Source of the DNA: Streptomyces rishiriensis
Lineage (GTDB): Bacteria; Actinomycetota; Actinomycetes; Streptomycetales; Streptomycetaceae
Direction: 5' to 3'
DNA: 64,000 nt
Assembly: GCF_003112535.1 (NCBI RefSeq)
Contig: NZ_BEWA01000007.1
Span: forward strand, 248,001-312,000
Of the stretch, positions 9,417-18,242 are shown in pieces (the first letter of the stretch is position 1; each line of letters opens with the position of its first letter). Position numbers and translations under genes: made by a program. The notes beneath the pieces are model-generated. The model saw only the letters and a list, made by a program, of their open reading frames with translations, was not told the DNA's origin and ran no database searches.

Positions 9417-10895
9417 ATGCCTCGCACACCGTCAAGACGCACCGTTCTGCGCGGCCTCACGGTCACCGGAGCGACGGTGATCGGCTTCGACACCACCGCC
9501 CGAAGCTGGGCCGCCTCCGCCGCGGAGCCGGGCGCGGACCTGGCCCGGGTCCCCCACCTGGACGGCACGCTCGTCACGGACGACGCCTCGCTCACCGCCG
9601 CGGCGGACGACTACGGGCACATCGTGCACCGCCGCCCCTCGGCGGTCCTGCGTCCGGGCTCGGTCCGTGACGTCGTCACGATGGTCCGGTTCTGCAACGA
9701 CCAGCGCCTGCCGGTGGCGCCCCGCGGCCAGGGTCACGCCCCGTTCGGCCAGGCGCAGGTGCAGGGCGGCCTGGTCGTCGAGACCGCGCCCCTCGCGGAC
9801 ATCGGCCCCGTGGACACGGCCGGCAGGACGGTCACCGTCGGCGCCGGCGCCAAGTGGAGCACGGTCGCACGGGCCACGCTCGCCCACGGACTCACCCCGC
9901 CCGTCTTCACCGACTACCTGGAACTCTCCGTGGGCGGCACCCTGTCGGTGGGCGGCCTGGGCGGCCAGGCCCACCGGGTCGGCGCCCAGGTCGACAACGT
10001 CGCCGAGCTGCGGGTCGTCACCGGAGCGGGCGAGCTGGTGCGCTGCTCGCCGACCCGGCGCGCCGACTTGTTCCACGCCGTCCTGGCCGGTCTCGGTCAG
10101 TGTGCCGTCATCGTCGAGGCCACCCTGCGCCTGGTGCCCGCGCCGCAGACCGTGCGCCGCTACCAGCTGACCTACGGCGACCTGGAGACCTTCCTCGACG
10201 ACCAGCGCGTCCTCGTCCGGGAGGGCCGCTTCGACTACGTCGAGGGCCAGGTCCACGCGGACACGGCCGGCAGGTTCGGCGTCTATGTCATGGAAGCGGT
10301 GGCCTACGGCCCGCCGGTCGGGCCCGCTCCCGACGACACGGCCCTGCTGCGCGGCCTGCGCCACGACCCGGCCTCCGCGCAGATCACCGACCAGCCCTAC
10401 TACGACTTCCTCGACCGGCTGGCCCCGCTGATCGCGGCCATGAAGGAGGCCGGGATCTGGACGTTCGCCCACCCCTGGCTCAACCTCATGCTGCCCGGCG
10501 GTTCCGCGGCGGCCCTCGGCGCGCAGGTCCTGAGCGGGCTCACCCCCGCCGAGGCGGGCCCCGGCGCCGTGGTCCTCTTCTACCCGCTGCTGCGCGAGCG
10601 CCTCACCGCCCCGCTGCTGCGCACCTCCGACGACGAGGTGTCGTACCTCTTCGACGTCCTGAGCGCCGCCCCGGCGGACGACACCGCCGCCGTCGACCGT
10701 CTGCTGGCCTTCAACCGCTCCGCCTACGAGGCCACGGCCGCGGCCGGCGGCACCCACTACCCCGTCGGCAGCATCCCCCTCACACCGGCCGACTGGCGTG
10801 CGCACTTCGGCTCGGCCTGGGCGGCCCTCGCGGCGGCCAAGCGCACCTACGACCCCCGGGGAATCCTGGTCCCGGGCCAGGGCGTCTTCGGCTGA
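9417..10895 (+). CDS. Secreted FAD-linked oxidase, cytokinin-dehydrogenase-like
   Basis: 492 residues. The N-terminus has a twin-arginine signal (SRRTVLRGL, then a hydrophobic stretch), implying folded export with bound flavin. The FAD-binding PCMH domain spans about 50-225 and contains RGQGHAPFGQ, in which the His matches the covalent FAD-linking His of plant cytokinin dehydrogenases (GHS there). The C-terminal domain carries the HPWLNLMLPG and YDPRGILVPGQGVF motifs typical of that family. A GTG at 9405 is an alternative start; ATG 9417 has GGTGG 8 nt upstream. The substrate is not certain, and other secondary amines are possible. Confidence 0.8.
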   Translation: MPRTPSRRTVLRGLTVTGATVIGFDTTARSWAASAAEPGADLARVPHLDGTLVTDDASLTAAADDYGHIVHRRPSAVLRPGSVRDVVTMVRFCNDQRLPVAPRGQGHAPFGQAQVQGGLVVETAPLADIGPVDTAGRTVTVGAGAKWSTVARATLAHGLTPPVFTDYLELSVGGTLSVGGLGGQAHRVGAQVDNVAELRVVTGAGELVRCSPTRRADLFHAVLAGLGQCAVIVEATLRLVPAPQTVRRYQLTYGDLETFLDDQRVLVREGRFDYVEGQVHADTAGRFGVYVMEAVAYGPPVGPAPDDTALLRGLRHDPASAQITDQPYYDFLDRLAPLIAAMKEAGIWTFAHPWLNLMLPGGSAAALGAQVLSGLTPAEAGPGAVVLFYPLLRERLTAPLLRTSDDEVSYLFDVLSAAPADDTAAVDRLLAFNRSAYEATAAAGGTHYPVGSIPLTPADWRAHFGSAWAALAAAKRTYDPRGILVPGQGVFG

Positions 10896-11053
10896 CGGAC
10901 CGACAGACCGGGTACCGGGCCGGAAGAACCACCCGTTCGGCCGCACCCCGCCCGGCCCATCAGAAAAGGCGGGCCCCCTCGCGCCCCCGCACGATGCGAA
11001 GGAGGCCGACCGCACGGCGGCCGCCACGGTCTGTGCTCTCGGGAGGACCCGCA

Positions 11054-12091
11054 ATGACCGCCAGTCTGGAGCAGCTGCGCCGCTGCCATTTCGCCGTCGA
11101 CCTGGGAGCGGCGCGGACGCGGGTGTACGTGAAGGGGGCCGGGCTCGTCGTCGACCAGCCGTCGGCCGCCGCCGTGAACACCCGCACCGGTGCGCTGATC
11201 GCGGTCGGCGAGTTCGCCGAGAAGATGACCGGGCGCACTCCGCACTACATCCGCGTGGTGCGCCCGGTCTCCGGCGGCACGGTCGTCGACATCGAGATGG
11301 CCCAGCGCATGCTGCGCCACCTCATCGGCGACAAGATCCGCCGCCAGCTGCGCCGCAAGCCGTTCCTGCGCGCGGCCGCGTGCACCCCGCACGACGCCGA
11401 CCCGCTCGCCCAGCGCGCCGCGATCGAGACCCTGGTGGGACTCGGTGCCCGGCGCGTGGAGCTCGTCGACACCCTGATCGCGGCCGCCGTCGGCTGCGGA
11501 CTGCCCGTCGAGCGCCCCGAGGCCACGATGATCATGGTGTGCGGGGCGGCCGCGACCCAGGTCGCCGTCCTCTCCCTCGGCTCGATCGTGACCGCCGAAC
11601 GGATCCCGGTGGGCGGCGAGGCGGTAGATCACGCGATCGTCCAACACCTGCGCCACGAGCATGAGTTGATGCTGCCCAGCCAGTCCGTGCGACCTCTGCA
11701 GCTCGCCCTCTCCGGCAACGGCCTCACCCCGCAGGGACCCGCGTCCACCGAGATCCACGGGCGGGACGTCGCCACCGGCCTGGCCCGCTCCGTGCAGGTC
11801 GACACCGCCGCCGTCCGCGACGCCATCGAGACCCCGCTGACGGCCGTGCTCGACGGCATCGGCCGGGTGCTGCGCGAGTGCCCGCCCGACCTGGTCGCCG
11901 ACCTCGCCGACCGCGGGATCATGATGGTCGGCGGCTCCGCCCTGCTGCCCGGCTTCGACCAGATGCTGCGCCAGGCCACCGGCATGCCGGTGCACATCGC
12001 CGAACGCCCCGACATCTGCGCGGCCCAGGGCCTCGGCGCGATGCTGGAGGGCAAGATCGAGCCGCTGACCCTGGACCCACTGGGCGCCTGA
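11054..12091 (+). CDS. mbl: MreB-family actin-like protein (Mbl-like)
   Basis: 345 residues with the actin/MreB fold: phosphate-1 loop DLGAARTRVYV near residue 16, and adenosine motif GGSALLPGF near residue 298. In Streptomyces, Mbl helps MreB build the spore wall. Here two nucleotide-handling sites are altered: the usual LIEEPMAAA segment reads LVDTLIAAA, and the usual phosphate-2 DIGGGTTE reads VCGAAATQ (around residue 163). ATPase activity may therefore be weak or absent. GGGAGG at 11041-11046 lies 7 nt before the ATG. A strong hairpin follows the stop, so it is probably monocistronic. Confidence 0.85.
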   Translation: MTASLEQLRRCHFAVDLGAARTRVYVKGAGLVVDQPSAAAVNTRTGALIAVGEFAEKMTGRTPHYIRVVRPVSGGTVVDIEMAQRMLRHLIGDKIRRQLRRKPFLRAAACTPHDADPLAQRAAIETLVGLGARRVELVDTLIAAAVGCGLPVERPEATMIMVCGAAATQVAVLSLGSIVTAERIPVGGEAVDHAIVQHLRHEHELMLPSQSVRPLQLALSGNGLTPQGPASTEIHGRDVATGLARSVQVDTAAVRDAIETPLTAVLDGIGRVLRECPPDLVADLADRGIMMVGGSALLPGFDQMLRQATGMPVHIAERPDICAAQGLGAMLEGKIEPLTLDPLGA

Positions 12092-12098
12092 GCCGACC

Positions 12099-12130
12099 CG
12101 GGTCGCCCCGCCGCACACAAGGGCGACCCG
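12099..12130 (+). terminator. Hairpin terminator after mbl
   Basis: Perfect 10-bp stem CGGGTCGCCC / GGGCGACCCG with a 12-nt loop, starting 8 bp after the mbl stop. There is no T-tract, as is common for actinomycete terminators. Confidence 0.75.
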
Positions 12131-12195
12131 ACCCGAGCCGCCGTCCCGCGCGCCCAGTCGCCTCACGGCTTTACCCACGTAACACGCTCGACACC

Positions 12196-12287
12196 TTGAC
12201 GATCACCTGGCCGGGTGCCACGATTCCGGCGCCGCCATGTTTACGTAAACATCAGCCATCGCGGGGCTTCGATGTTTACGCAAACAT
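12196..12287 (+). promoter_or_regulatory. Promoter with two LacI-type operators upstream of GH5 gene
   Basis: TTGACG (12196-12201), a 17-bp spacer and CACGAT (12219-12224) form a possible promoter. Just downstream lies a perfect 16-bp palindrome ATGTTTACGTAAACAT (12237-12252). A second copy with one mismatch, ATGTTTACGCAAACAT, is at 12272-12287. The central CG and overall form are those of LacI-family operators. The first copy would cover the early transcribed region and the second lies 35 bp further down, suggesting roadblock repression relieved by a sugar. Confidence 0.75.
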
Positions 12288-12308
12288 CAGAGCCGAAAGG
12301 GCAAGTCG

Positions 12309-13367
12309 ATGCGCAAGTCCCCCGCCATAGCCTCTCTGTCCCCCCGCGTGCGCGCCGCTCTCGTCGCGGTCGCCGTCGCCGCGGTCAGCGGCACCACCCT
12401 CGCCGCCACCCCGGCGTCCGCCGCCGCACCGGCCACCGGCACGACCCAGTTCAAGGGCGTGAACTGGGCCGACCCGCGTGACAACTTCGCCGACGACTAC
12501 CTCCAGCTGTCCGGCCTGAAGACCACCGACGGCTACAAGCAGACCTACGCCAAGGCCAGCCGGATCATCGCGGCGTTCCGCGCGAACCTCGGCGCCAACA
12601 CCGTGCGGCTGCCGATCAACCCGTACACGGTCAACGGCGCCTACTGGAAGTCGTACCGCGGAGTCATCGACGCGGCCTCCGACCAGGGCTTCAAGGTCAT
12701 CGTCTCCTACTGGGAGGGCACGGGCGCCCAGAAGGACGGCTTCATCGACGACGAGGCCGCGTACTGGCCGATGTGGAACACCGTCGTCAAGGCGTACAAG
12801 AACGACGAGCGCGTCTACTTCGAGCCGATGAACGAGCCGCACGGCTACACGGACGCCCAGTGGGCCGACATCGCGGCGAAGTGGCTGTCGACGTACTCGA
12901 AGGTGCCGCGCAGCCGCGTGTTCGTCAGCGGCGCCGGCTACAACGACCACGTCACCTCGGTCTGCGCCGACCCGCGTCTGAAGGGCACCTACCTCTCCCT
13001 GCACCACTACGGGTTCTGGAAGGACTACGCGACCTACGACCAGTGGGTGGCCGACCTCAAGGTGCGCATCGGCGACTGCGCCGGCCGCACCGTCGCGGAC
13101 GAGTTCGGCGCGCCGATGACGACCGGCCTGAACTACGACGTGAAGACGCCGGACGACAACTTCGTCAACTACGTCCAGGCCGTCACCGACACCTTCCGCG
13201 AGCTGAAGATGGGCTCCGTGTACTGGCCGGGCCTGCGCACCGACGACACGTACTCCCTCCAGAAGCTCGTCGGCCCCGCCGACCGCCCCTGGCTGGCCAC
13301 CACCAACCAGTCCGGCGCCGACCGCCTCGCCTGGGGCTGGGGCCGCGGCAAGCCGGTCAAGAACTGA
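12309..13367 (+). CDS. Secreted glycoside hydrolase family 5 (cellulase-like)
   Basis: 352 residues. A Sec-type signal peptide (basic start, hydrophobic core, ATPASA-AAP cleavage region around residue 38) precedes a single catalytic domain. The GH5 acid/base Glu is in FEPMNEPHG (E176) and the nucleophile Glu in ADEFGAP (E265). An HHYGFW motif supplies the usual active-site His/Tyr. No carbohydrate-binding module is present. It probably cleaves beta-1,4 or similar glucans outside the cell. Two LacI-type palindromes upstream suggest substrate-dependent induction. GAAAGGG lies 7 nt before the ATG. Confidence 0.88.
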   Translation: MRKSPAIASLSPRVRAALVAVAVAAVSGTTLAATPASAAAPATGTTQFKGVNWADPRDNFADDYLQLSGLKTTDGYKQTYAKASRIIAAFRANLGANTVRLPINPYTVNGAYWKSYRGVIDAASDQGFKVIVSYWEGTGAQKDGFIDDEAAYWPMWNTVVKAYKNDERVYFEPMNEPHGYTDAQWADIAAKWLSTYSKVPRSRVFVSGAGYNDHVTSVCADPRLKGTYLSLHHYGFWKDYATYDQWVADLKVRIGDCAGRTVADEFGAPMTTGLNYDVKTPDDNFVNYVQAVTDTFRELKMGSVYWPGLRTDDTYSLQKLVGPADRPWLATTNQSGADRLAWGWGRGKPVKN

Positions 13368-13393
13368 CGCCCGCTCTCTCCCTCCCCCCCACC

Positions 13394-13429
13394 CGCGGGC
13401 CCGCCGGCCCTGAATCCGGCGGGCCCGCG
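13394..13429 (+). terminator. Strong hairpin terminator after GH5 gene
   Basis: A perfect 14-bp stem (CGCGGGCCCGCCGG with its reverse complement at 13416-13429) and an 8-nt loop, 26 bp after the stop codon. Confidence 0.85.
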
Positions 13430-13567
13430 CGCTCACATGGCCCCGGGTCACGCCGCCCCGGGGCCTCCCGTCGTTCCTCCGCCGCCTTTACCCGGCTTTA
13501 CCCCGTCGATCCTCCGCCGCCGTTACCCCGTTGATCGCTTCGCCGTTCGCCGCATAGGTTCCGACGC

Positions 13568-14449
13568 ATGACGAACGTGGCGAACGTACGGATCGGTGTC
13601 ATGTACGACCGCGACTGGGCGCCGGAGGGTCTGCCCGGGTTCGCCCGGCGGGCCGAGGCGCTCGGAGTGGACGACCTCTGGGTGGTCGAGGATCTCGGGT
13701 GGAACGGTGGGGTGTCGGCGGCGGCCGTGGCGCTGGGAGCCACGGAACGCCTCACCGTCGGCATCGGCATCGCCCCGGCCCCGCTGCGCAGTCCGGCGCT
13801 GCTCGCGATGGAACTGGCCACCCTGGCACGGGTGTTCCCCGGACGGCTGGTGGCCGGGATCGGCCACGGGGTACGGGAGTGGATGGAGTCGGCGGGCGTC
13901 GCGCCCCGGTCGCCGCTGGCCCTCCTGGAGGAGACGATCACCTCGGTGCGCGCTCTGCTGCGCGGAGAGCGGGTCGAGCTGGACGGACGGGAAGTGCGCC
14001 TGGACGGCGTGCGGTTGGTGCATCCGCCGACGCGCGTACCGCCGGTGGTCGCGGGCGTCGTCCGGCCCCGCTCGCTGGAACTGGCCGGACGGGTCGCGGA
14101 CGGCACGCTCATCGCCGAGGGCCACGGGCCGAGCGACCTGGAGAACACCCGGGCCCTGACCGCAAAGGGCGGCGCCGGCCCCGAACACACCCTGACCGTG
14201 CTGTCCTTCGCCTGCGTGGGCGACGACCCGGACGAGGTCGCCCGCACGCTGCACCCGCACACCGAGGGGCACGGCGCGTGGCTGGGCCGTCCGCAGGACG
14301 AGGTGTTCACCGTGTCCGGCACCGCGGCCCGGGCCGCCGACGACGTCCGCGCGCTGCGGGACTCCGGCGCCGACACGGTCGTCCTGCGCATCGTCGGCCC
14401 CGAGCCGCTCGACCAGCTCGAGGCGCTGCTGGCCCGGCTCAAGGGCTGA
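13568..14449 (+). CDS. LLM-class flavin/F420-dependent oxidoreductase
   Basis: 293-residue luciferase-like TIM-barrel protein. Features include the family's early DLWVVEDLGW segment, a central RLVAGIGHGVREWMESAG region and the C-terminal VSGTAARAADDVRALRDSGADTVVLR helix-strand that closes the barrel. In actinobacteria, members use FMN or coenzyme F420 to oxidise or reduce diverse substrates. It precedes an FAD monooxygenase gene by 121 bp on the same strand and might share its transcript. The specific reaction is unknown. Confidence 0.85.
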   Translation: MTNVANVRIGVMYDRDWAPEGLPGFARRAEALGVDDLWVVEDLGWNGGVSAAAVALGATERLTVGIGIAPAPLRSPALLAMELATLARVFPGRLVAGIGHGVREWMESAGVAPRSPLALLEETITSVRALLRGERVELDGREVRLDGVRLVHPPTRVPPVVAGVVRPRSLELAGRVADGTLIAEGHGPSDLENTRALTAKGGAGPEHTLTVLSFACVGDDPDEVARTLHPHTEGHGAWLGRPQDEVFTVSGTAARAADDVRALRDSGADTVVLRIVGPEPLDQLEALLARLKG

Positions 14450-14570
14450 CTCAAGGGCTGAGCCCGAGGAGCCGGGGGGCGGCGTCCGGACGTTCACCTG
14501 GAGGTCGCCGCGGGCAGGAAGGGGCCGGGCACGTCCGGACATGTCCCTGCGGGGAGGAGCGGGGTGAGGC

Positions 14571-15788
14571 ATGGCGCGCGTACTGGTCGTCGGCGGGGGG
14601 ATCGCCGGAACGGCGGCTGCTCTGGCGCTGAGGAAGGCGGGACAGGAGGTCACCGTGTACGAGGCGCATCCGGACTCCGCCGAGGACGTCGGCGCGTTCC
14701 TCGCCCTCGCGAGCAACGGGCTGCGGGCGCTGGCACAGATCGACGCCTCGGACGCGGTGAACTCGATCGGGTTCCCGCTCACCTCGATGCGCGTCGTGGA
14801 CGCGACCGGCGCCGACACGGCCCGCGTGCCGCTCGGCGAGGCCGGCGATCCCCTGCTGCGGTACCGCTGTCTGCGCCGCGGTGAGCTGAACGCCGCCCTG
14901 CAGGCGGAGGCCGCCCGCCGAGGCGTCGAGATCGTCCACGGAGCATGCCTCACCTCCGTAGAGCACGCCCCGGACAGCGTCGGCGGCCCGGACGCCCCCG
15001 GCGCAGTCACCGCGCACTTCGCGGACGGCGGCGCCGCCACCGGCGACCTGCTGCTCGGCGCCGACGGCCTGAACTCCACGGTCCGCCGGCTGACCGCCCC
15101 CGCCGTGCGGCCCCGTTACGCGGGGCAGCACGTCTTCTACGGCTACACCGCCGACGCGCCGGTGAGCGACGTCGACGGGACGGCCTGCATCACGATGACC
15201 CTCGGCAGCGCGGCCGGGTTCGGCCACCTGACGTCCCCTGAGGGGGAGACCTACTGGTTCGCCCGCGTCGGCGCCGACGCGCCCCTGACCGCCGACGAGA
15301 TCACGCACGCGGGCCCCGGCCACTGGCGTGACCTGCTCCTTCCGTTGCTGCGCGCGGACCCCACGGCCGCCGCCGGCATCGTCGCGGCCACCAAGGCCCC
15401 CGTCCTGGTCACCAACGCGACCGAGATCCCCAACGGCGCCCCCTGGCGTTCCGGCCGCACCCTGCTGATCGGTGACGCGGCCCACGCGGCCTCCCCGGCG
15501 ACCGGTCAGGGCGCGTCGATGGCCCTCGAGGACGCGGTGATCCTCGCGAAGTGCCTGCGCGACGCCCCGGACCTCGAGTCCGCACTCGCCCTCCACGAAG
15601 CGCTCCGTCGCCCCCGCGTGGAACACAACACGACGGTCAGCGGCAACATCTCGCGCGGCGTGCACACCCCCCGGCCCCGCCCGTCCGGCGGCCCGCCCCC
15701 GGCCCGCCCGGCCGACGACGAGCTCATCGGTCAACTGGACTGGAACACGAGCCTCGACCCCCTCGATCACCGCGACCACCTGGGCTAG
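14571..15788 (+). CDS. FAD-dependent monooxygenase (PHBH type)
   Basis: 405 residues. FAD-binding GGGIAGTAAALALRKAG lies at residues 7-23, followed by the acidic YEAHPDS after strand 2. A DG segment (LLGADGLNSTVRRL) and the second FAD motif GDAAHAASPATGQGASMALED are near residues 160 and 305. These three motifs define p-hydroxybenzoate-hydroxylase-type flavin monooxygenases, which hydroxylate aromatics or tailor polyketides using NAD(P)H and O2. The last 50 residues are Pro/Arg-rich and probably disordered. No polyketide genes lie next to it, so a catabolic or scavenging role is equally likely. Confidence 0.87.
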   Translation: MARVLVVGGGIAGTAAALALRKAGQEVTVYEAHPDSAEDVGAFLALASNGLRALAQIDASDAVNSIGFPLTSMRVVDATGADTARVPLGEAGDPLLRYRCLRRGELNAALQAEAARRGVEIVHGACLTSVEHAPDSVGGPDAPGAVTAHFADGGAATGDLLLGADGLNSTVRRLTAPAVRPRYAGQHVFYGYTADAPVSDVDGTACITMTLGSAAGFGHLTSPEGETYWFARVGADAPLTADEITHAGPGHWRDLLLPLLRADPTAAAGIVAATKAPVLVTNATEIPNGAPWRSGRTLLIGDAAHAASPATGQGASMALEDAVILAKCLRDAPDLESALALHEALRRPRVEHNTTVSGNISRGVHTPRPRPSGGPPPARPADDELIGQLDWNTSLDPLDHRDHLG

Positions 15789-15860
15789 GAGAAGGCTCCC
15801 GCCCCGGGCCGCCGGGCCCGGCGCCGGCCTCGGGAGCGTCATCCATGCCCGTCCGGCTGC

Positions 15861-16781
15861 TCAGGTCGGGGTCCAGAGCGTGTCGTCGGGGGCGTCGGGG
15901 CGGGTGGAGTCGAGGTGGGCGCGGAGGGCGGCGAGTGCGGGGTGGGGATTGTCGCGGCGCCAGACCAGTGAGTGCGGGTAGACCGGTGTCGGGTCGTGCA
16001 CGACGATCCGTCGCAGGTCGTAGTGGGCGGGCCAGACGAGCCGGTCGTGCTCGCCGACGAAGGTCGCCAGCGTCGGTGAGCCGGCGATCGACTCCAGGAG
16101 GGCGTCGGAGCCGAAGTTGGGACCGACCGCGTCGATGATCAGGCCGAACTCGGCGGCGAGTCGGTCGTAGTAGGCGGTCCACTCGGTTCCGGCGGCGTTG
16201 CCGGGCATCCAGATCCTCTGCCCGGCGAGCTCGGCGAGGGTGACGGCGCCGGCCCCGGCCAGCTCGTGGCCCGGTCCGGTGAGGAGGCGGAGGGGGTCGT
16301 CGAGGACGCGGGCGGTCCCGATGTCGTCGGGGAGTTGCTGCGGGGGCAGGGCGACGGCCCGGAAGGACGCGTCGATCGTGCCCGCCCGGACGGCGGCGAT
16401 GGCCGTGTCGGCGTCGAAGAGCGTGACGACGTCCAGTTCCGTCTCCGGGTGCGCGCCGTGGAAGCCGCGGAGCAGGGCCGCCGGTGCGATCCGCCGGTTG
16501 ATCACGTCGACGCGCAGGGCGCGGCGGGCGGGGCGCACGGAGTCGGCCGCCCGCTCCTCGGCCCGCAGGAGGTCGCGGGCGTGGGGCAGGAACGCCTGGC
16601 CGTCGACGGTGAGCCGGGCTCCGCGCGCCGTGCGGGTGAACAGCCGCACGGCGAGGTCCTTCTCCAGGGCGGCGATGCGCTTGGAGACGGCCTGCTGGGT
16701 GATCGACAGGTCGGCGGCGGCCTCCTGGAACCGGCCGGCGTCCGCGACGGCGACGAAGGTGCGTACGGCTTCGAGATCCAC
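15861..16781 (-). CDS. LysR family transcriptional regulator
   Basis: 306 residues starting at GTG (reading VDLEAVRTFVAVADAGRF). The N-terminal winged HTH contains the LysR helix SITQQAVSKRIAALEKDL, and the rest is a periplasmic-binding-protein-like effector domain (about 90-300). It is divergent from an MFS transporter gene 204 bp away, the usual arrangement for a LysR regulator controlling an efflux pump and itself. A perfect 6-bp inverted repeat lies just before its start. The frame stays open far upstream, but the HTH fixes the N-terminus here. Confidence 0.88.
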   Translation of the reverse strand: MDLEAVRTFVAVADAGRFQEAAADLSITQQAVSKRIAALEKDLAVRLFTRTARGARLTVDGQAFLPHARDLLRAEERAADSVRPARRALRVDVINRRIAPAALLRGFHGAHPETELDVVTLFDADTAIAAVRAGTIDASFRAVALPPQQLPDDIGTARVLDDPLRLLTGPGHELAGAGAVTLAELAGQRIWMPGNAAGTEWTAYYDRLAAEFGLIIDAVGPNFGSDALLESIAGSPTLATFVGEHDRLVWPAHYDLRRIVVHDPTPVYPHSLVWRRDNPHPALAALRAHLDSTRPDAPDDTLWTPT

Positions 16782-16798
16782 GCCGACGCACCCTAGTT

Positions 16799-16903
16799 CA
16801 CAACGCGTGGTTGTGCCCTGCGGGCGCCGCGGTTGTTTGACCTGCTGTTGTTCCGCTCGCTTAGCTCTCCCCCACGGGTCGGCTCCGGTCGGCGCGAGCC
16901 GAC
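16799..16903. promoter_or_regulatory. Divergent control region of LysR/MFS pair
   Basis: CACAAC-N5-GTTGTG (16799-16815) is a perfect dyad 18 bp from the regulator's start codon, of the kind bound by LysR dimers. Further right lies a perfect GTCGGC-GCGA-GCCGAC hairpin (16888-16903), with GGGTCGGC repeated nearby at about 16876, 16906 and 16916. The dyad is the likelier operator; the GC-rich repeats may form structure in the MFS leader. Confidence 0.5.
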
Positions 16904-16985
16904 TCGGGTCGGCGCGGGTCGGCTCCGGGTGACGCCGGTTCGACCGCCGGGACGTCCGGACGGAACGCAGAGGAGCGCGCTGAGC

Positions 16986-18242
16986 ATGGTGGGCGGGAGG
17001 CCGTTGGGCCGGCGGTTCGGGTGGCTGTGGGCGGCCTACGCGGTCAGCGCGTTCGGCACCCGGCTCGCGTTCGACGCGTTCGCCCTGATCGCGATCCTGG
17101 TGCTGCACGCCGGGCCGGCCGAGGTGTCGGCGCTGGCCGCCGCGGGGCTCGCGGTGGGGGCCGCGGTGGCGGTGCCGCTCGGGCCGTGGGTGGAGTTCCG
17201 CCGCAAGCGCCCGGTGATGATCGCGATGGACCTGACCCGGTGCGCGGCGCTGATGAGCGTCCCCGCCGCCTACGCGGTCGGTCTGCTGACCTTCACCCAC
17301 CTCCTGGTCGTCTCCGTCGTCGTCGGCGCGGCCGACATCGCCTTCAACGCGGCGAGCGGGGCCTTTCTGAAAGCACTCGTGCGACCGGAGGACCTGCTCG
17401 TCGCGAACGGCCGGTTCGAGTCCACCAACTGGACCGCCACCGTGCTCGGACCGCCGGTCGGCACGGCCGCGATGGGGCTGTTCGGCCCGGTGACGACCGT
17501 CGCGGCGGACGCGGTCAGCTATCTGCTGTCGGCCGCGGGGATCCGCGCGATCGGCGGCGGCGAGCCGCGTCCCGTGCGCGCCGGCGGTCCCGGCGCGCGG
17601 CTCCGGCCCGCCGATCTGCTCGAAGGATGGCGTTTCGTCCTGGCCCACCCGGCGCTGCGGCCGCTGTTCTTCAACACGGTCCTGGTCAGCGGTCTGATCA
17701 TGGCGACCTCGCCGCTGCTGGCCGTCCTGATGCTCGGCGACCTCGGCTTCGCCCCCTGGCAGTACGGTCTGGCCTTCGGTCTGCCGTGCCTCGGCGGCAT
17801 CCTCGGCTCACGGCTGGCCCGCCCGCTCGTGGCACGGTTCGGGCGGCACAGGGTCATGCTCACCGCCGGGACGCTGCGCGCGTGCTGGTCCCTCGGGCTG
17901 GCCTTCGTGCGGCCCGGTGCGGCCGGGCTCGTCCTGGTCGTCGCGGTCGAGTTCGGGCTGATCGCGTGCATGGGCGTGTTCACCCCGGTCTTCGCCGCCT
18001 ACCGGCTCGACCGGACGCCGGCGGACCGGGTCGCGCGCACCCTGTCGGCGTGGTCCGTCAGCGGCAAGGTGACCATCGCGGCCCTGACCGGGCTGTGGGG
18101 CCTGCTCGCCGGCGCCGTCGGCCCCCGCACCGCGATCGCCGTCGCCGGCGTCCTGATGCTGATCACCCCCGTCCTGCTTCCCCGGCACGACCTCAGCCCG
18201 CGGCAGGACCACGAGCGGGATCCGGCCCGCAGCCGGACCTGA
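16986..18242 (+). CDS. MFS transporter
   Basis: 418 residues with about 12 hydrophobic helices and the basic loop between helices 2 and 3 (EFRRKRP) that marks the major facilitator superfamily. Overall it resembles the enterobactin-exporter/multidrug group. The ATG at 16986 is preceded by AGGAG at 10 nt. The divergent LysR gene suggests inducible efflux. The C-terminal 20 residues are charged and cytoplasmic. The substrate is not predictable. About 170 bp of Pro-codon-rich sequence without a convincing gene follows, up to 18430. Confidence 0.88.
   Translation: MVGGRPLGRRFGWLWAAYAVSAFGTRLAFDAFALIAILVLHAGPAEVSALAAAGLAVGAAVAVPLGPWVEFRRKRPVMIAMDLTRCAALMSVPAAYAVGLLTFTHLLVVSVVVGAADIAFNAASGAFLKALVRPEDLLVANGRFESTNWTATVLGPPVGTAAMGLFGPVTTVAADAVSYLLSAAGIRAIGGGEPRPVRAGGPGARLRPADLLEGWRFVLAHPALRPLFFNTVLVSGLIMATSPLLAVLMLGDLGFAPWQYGLAFGLPCLGGILGSRLARPLVARFGRHRVMLTAGTLRACWSLGLAFVRPGAAGLVLVVAVEFGLIACMGVFTPVFAAYRLDRTPADRVARTLSAWSVSGKVTIAALTGLWGLLAGAVGPRTAIAVAGVLMLITPVLLPRHDLSPRQDHERDPARSRT

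Noticed and set aside
9854..11053. Long open frame upstream of mbl, continuous with it
   Set aside because: It overlaps the FAD-oxidase gene in another frame, has Arg/Pro/Gly-rich shadow composition, and mbl has its own good ribosome site at 11041.
16782..17648. N-terminal extension of the LysR frame across the MFS gene
   Set aside because: LysR proteins begin at the HTH; the extension is antisense to the transporter and lacks motifs.
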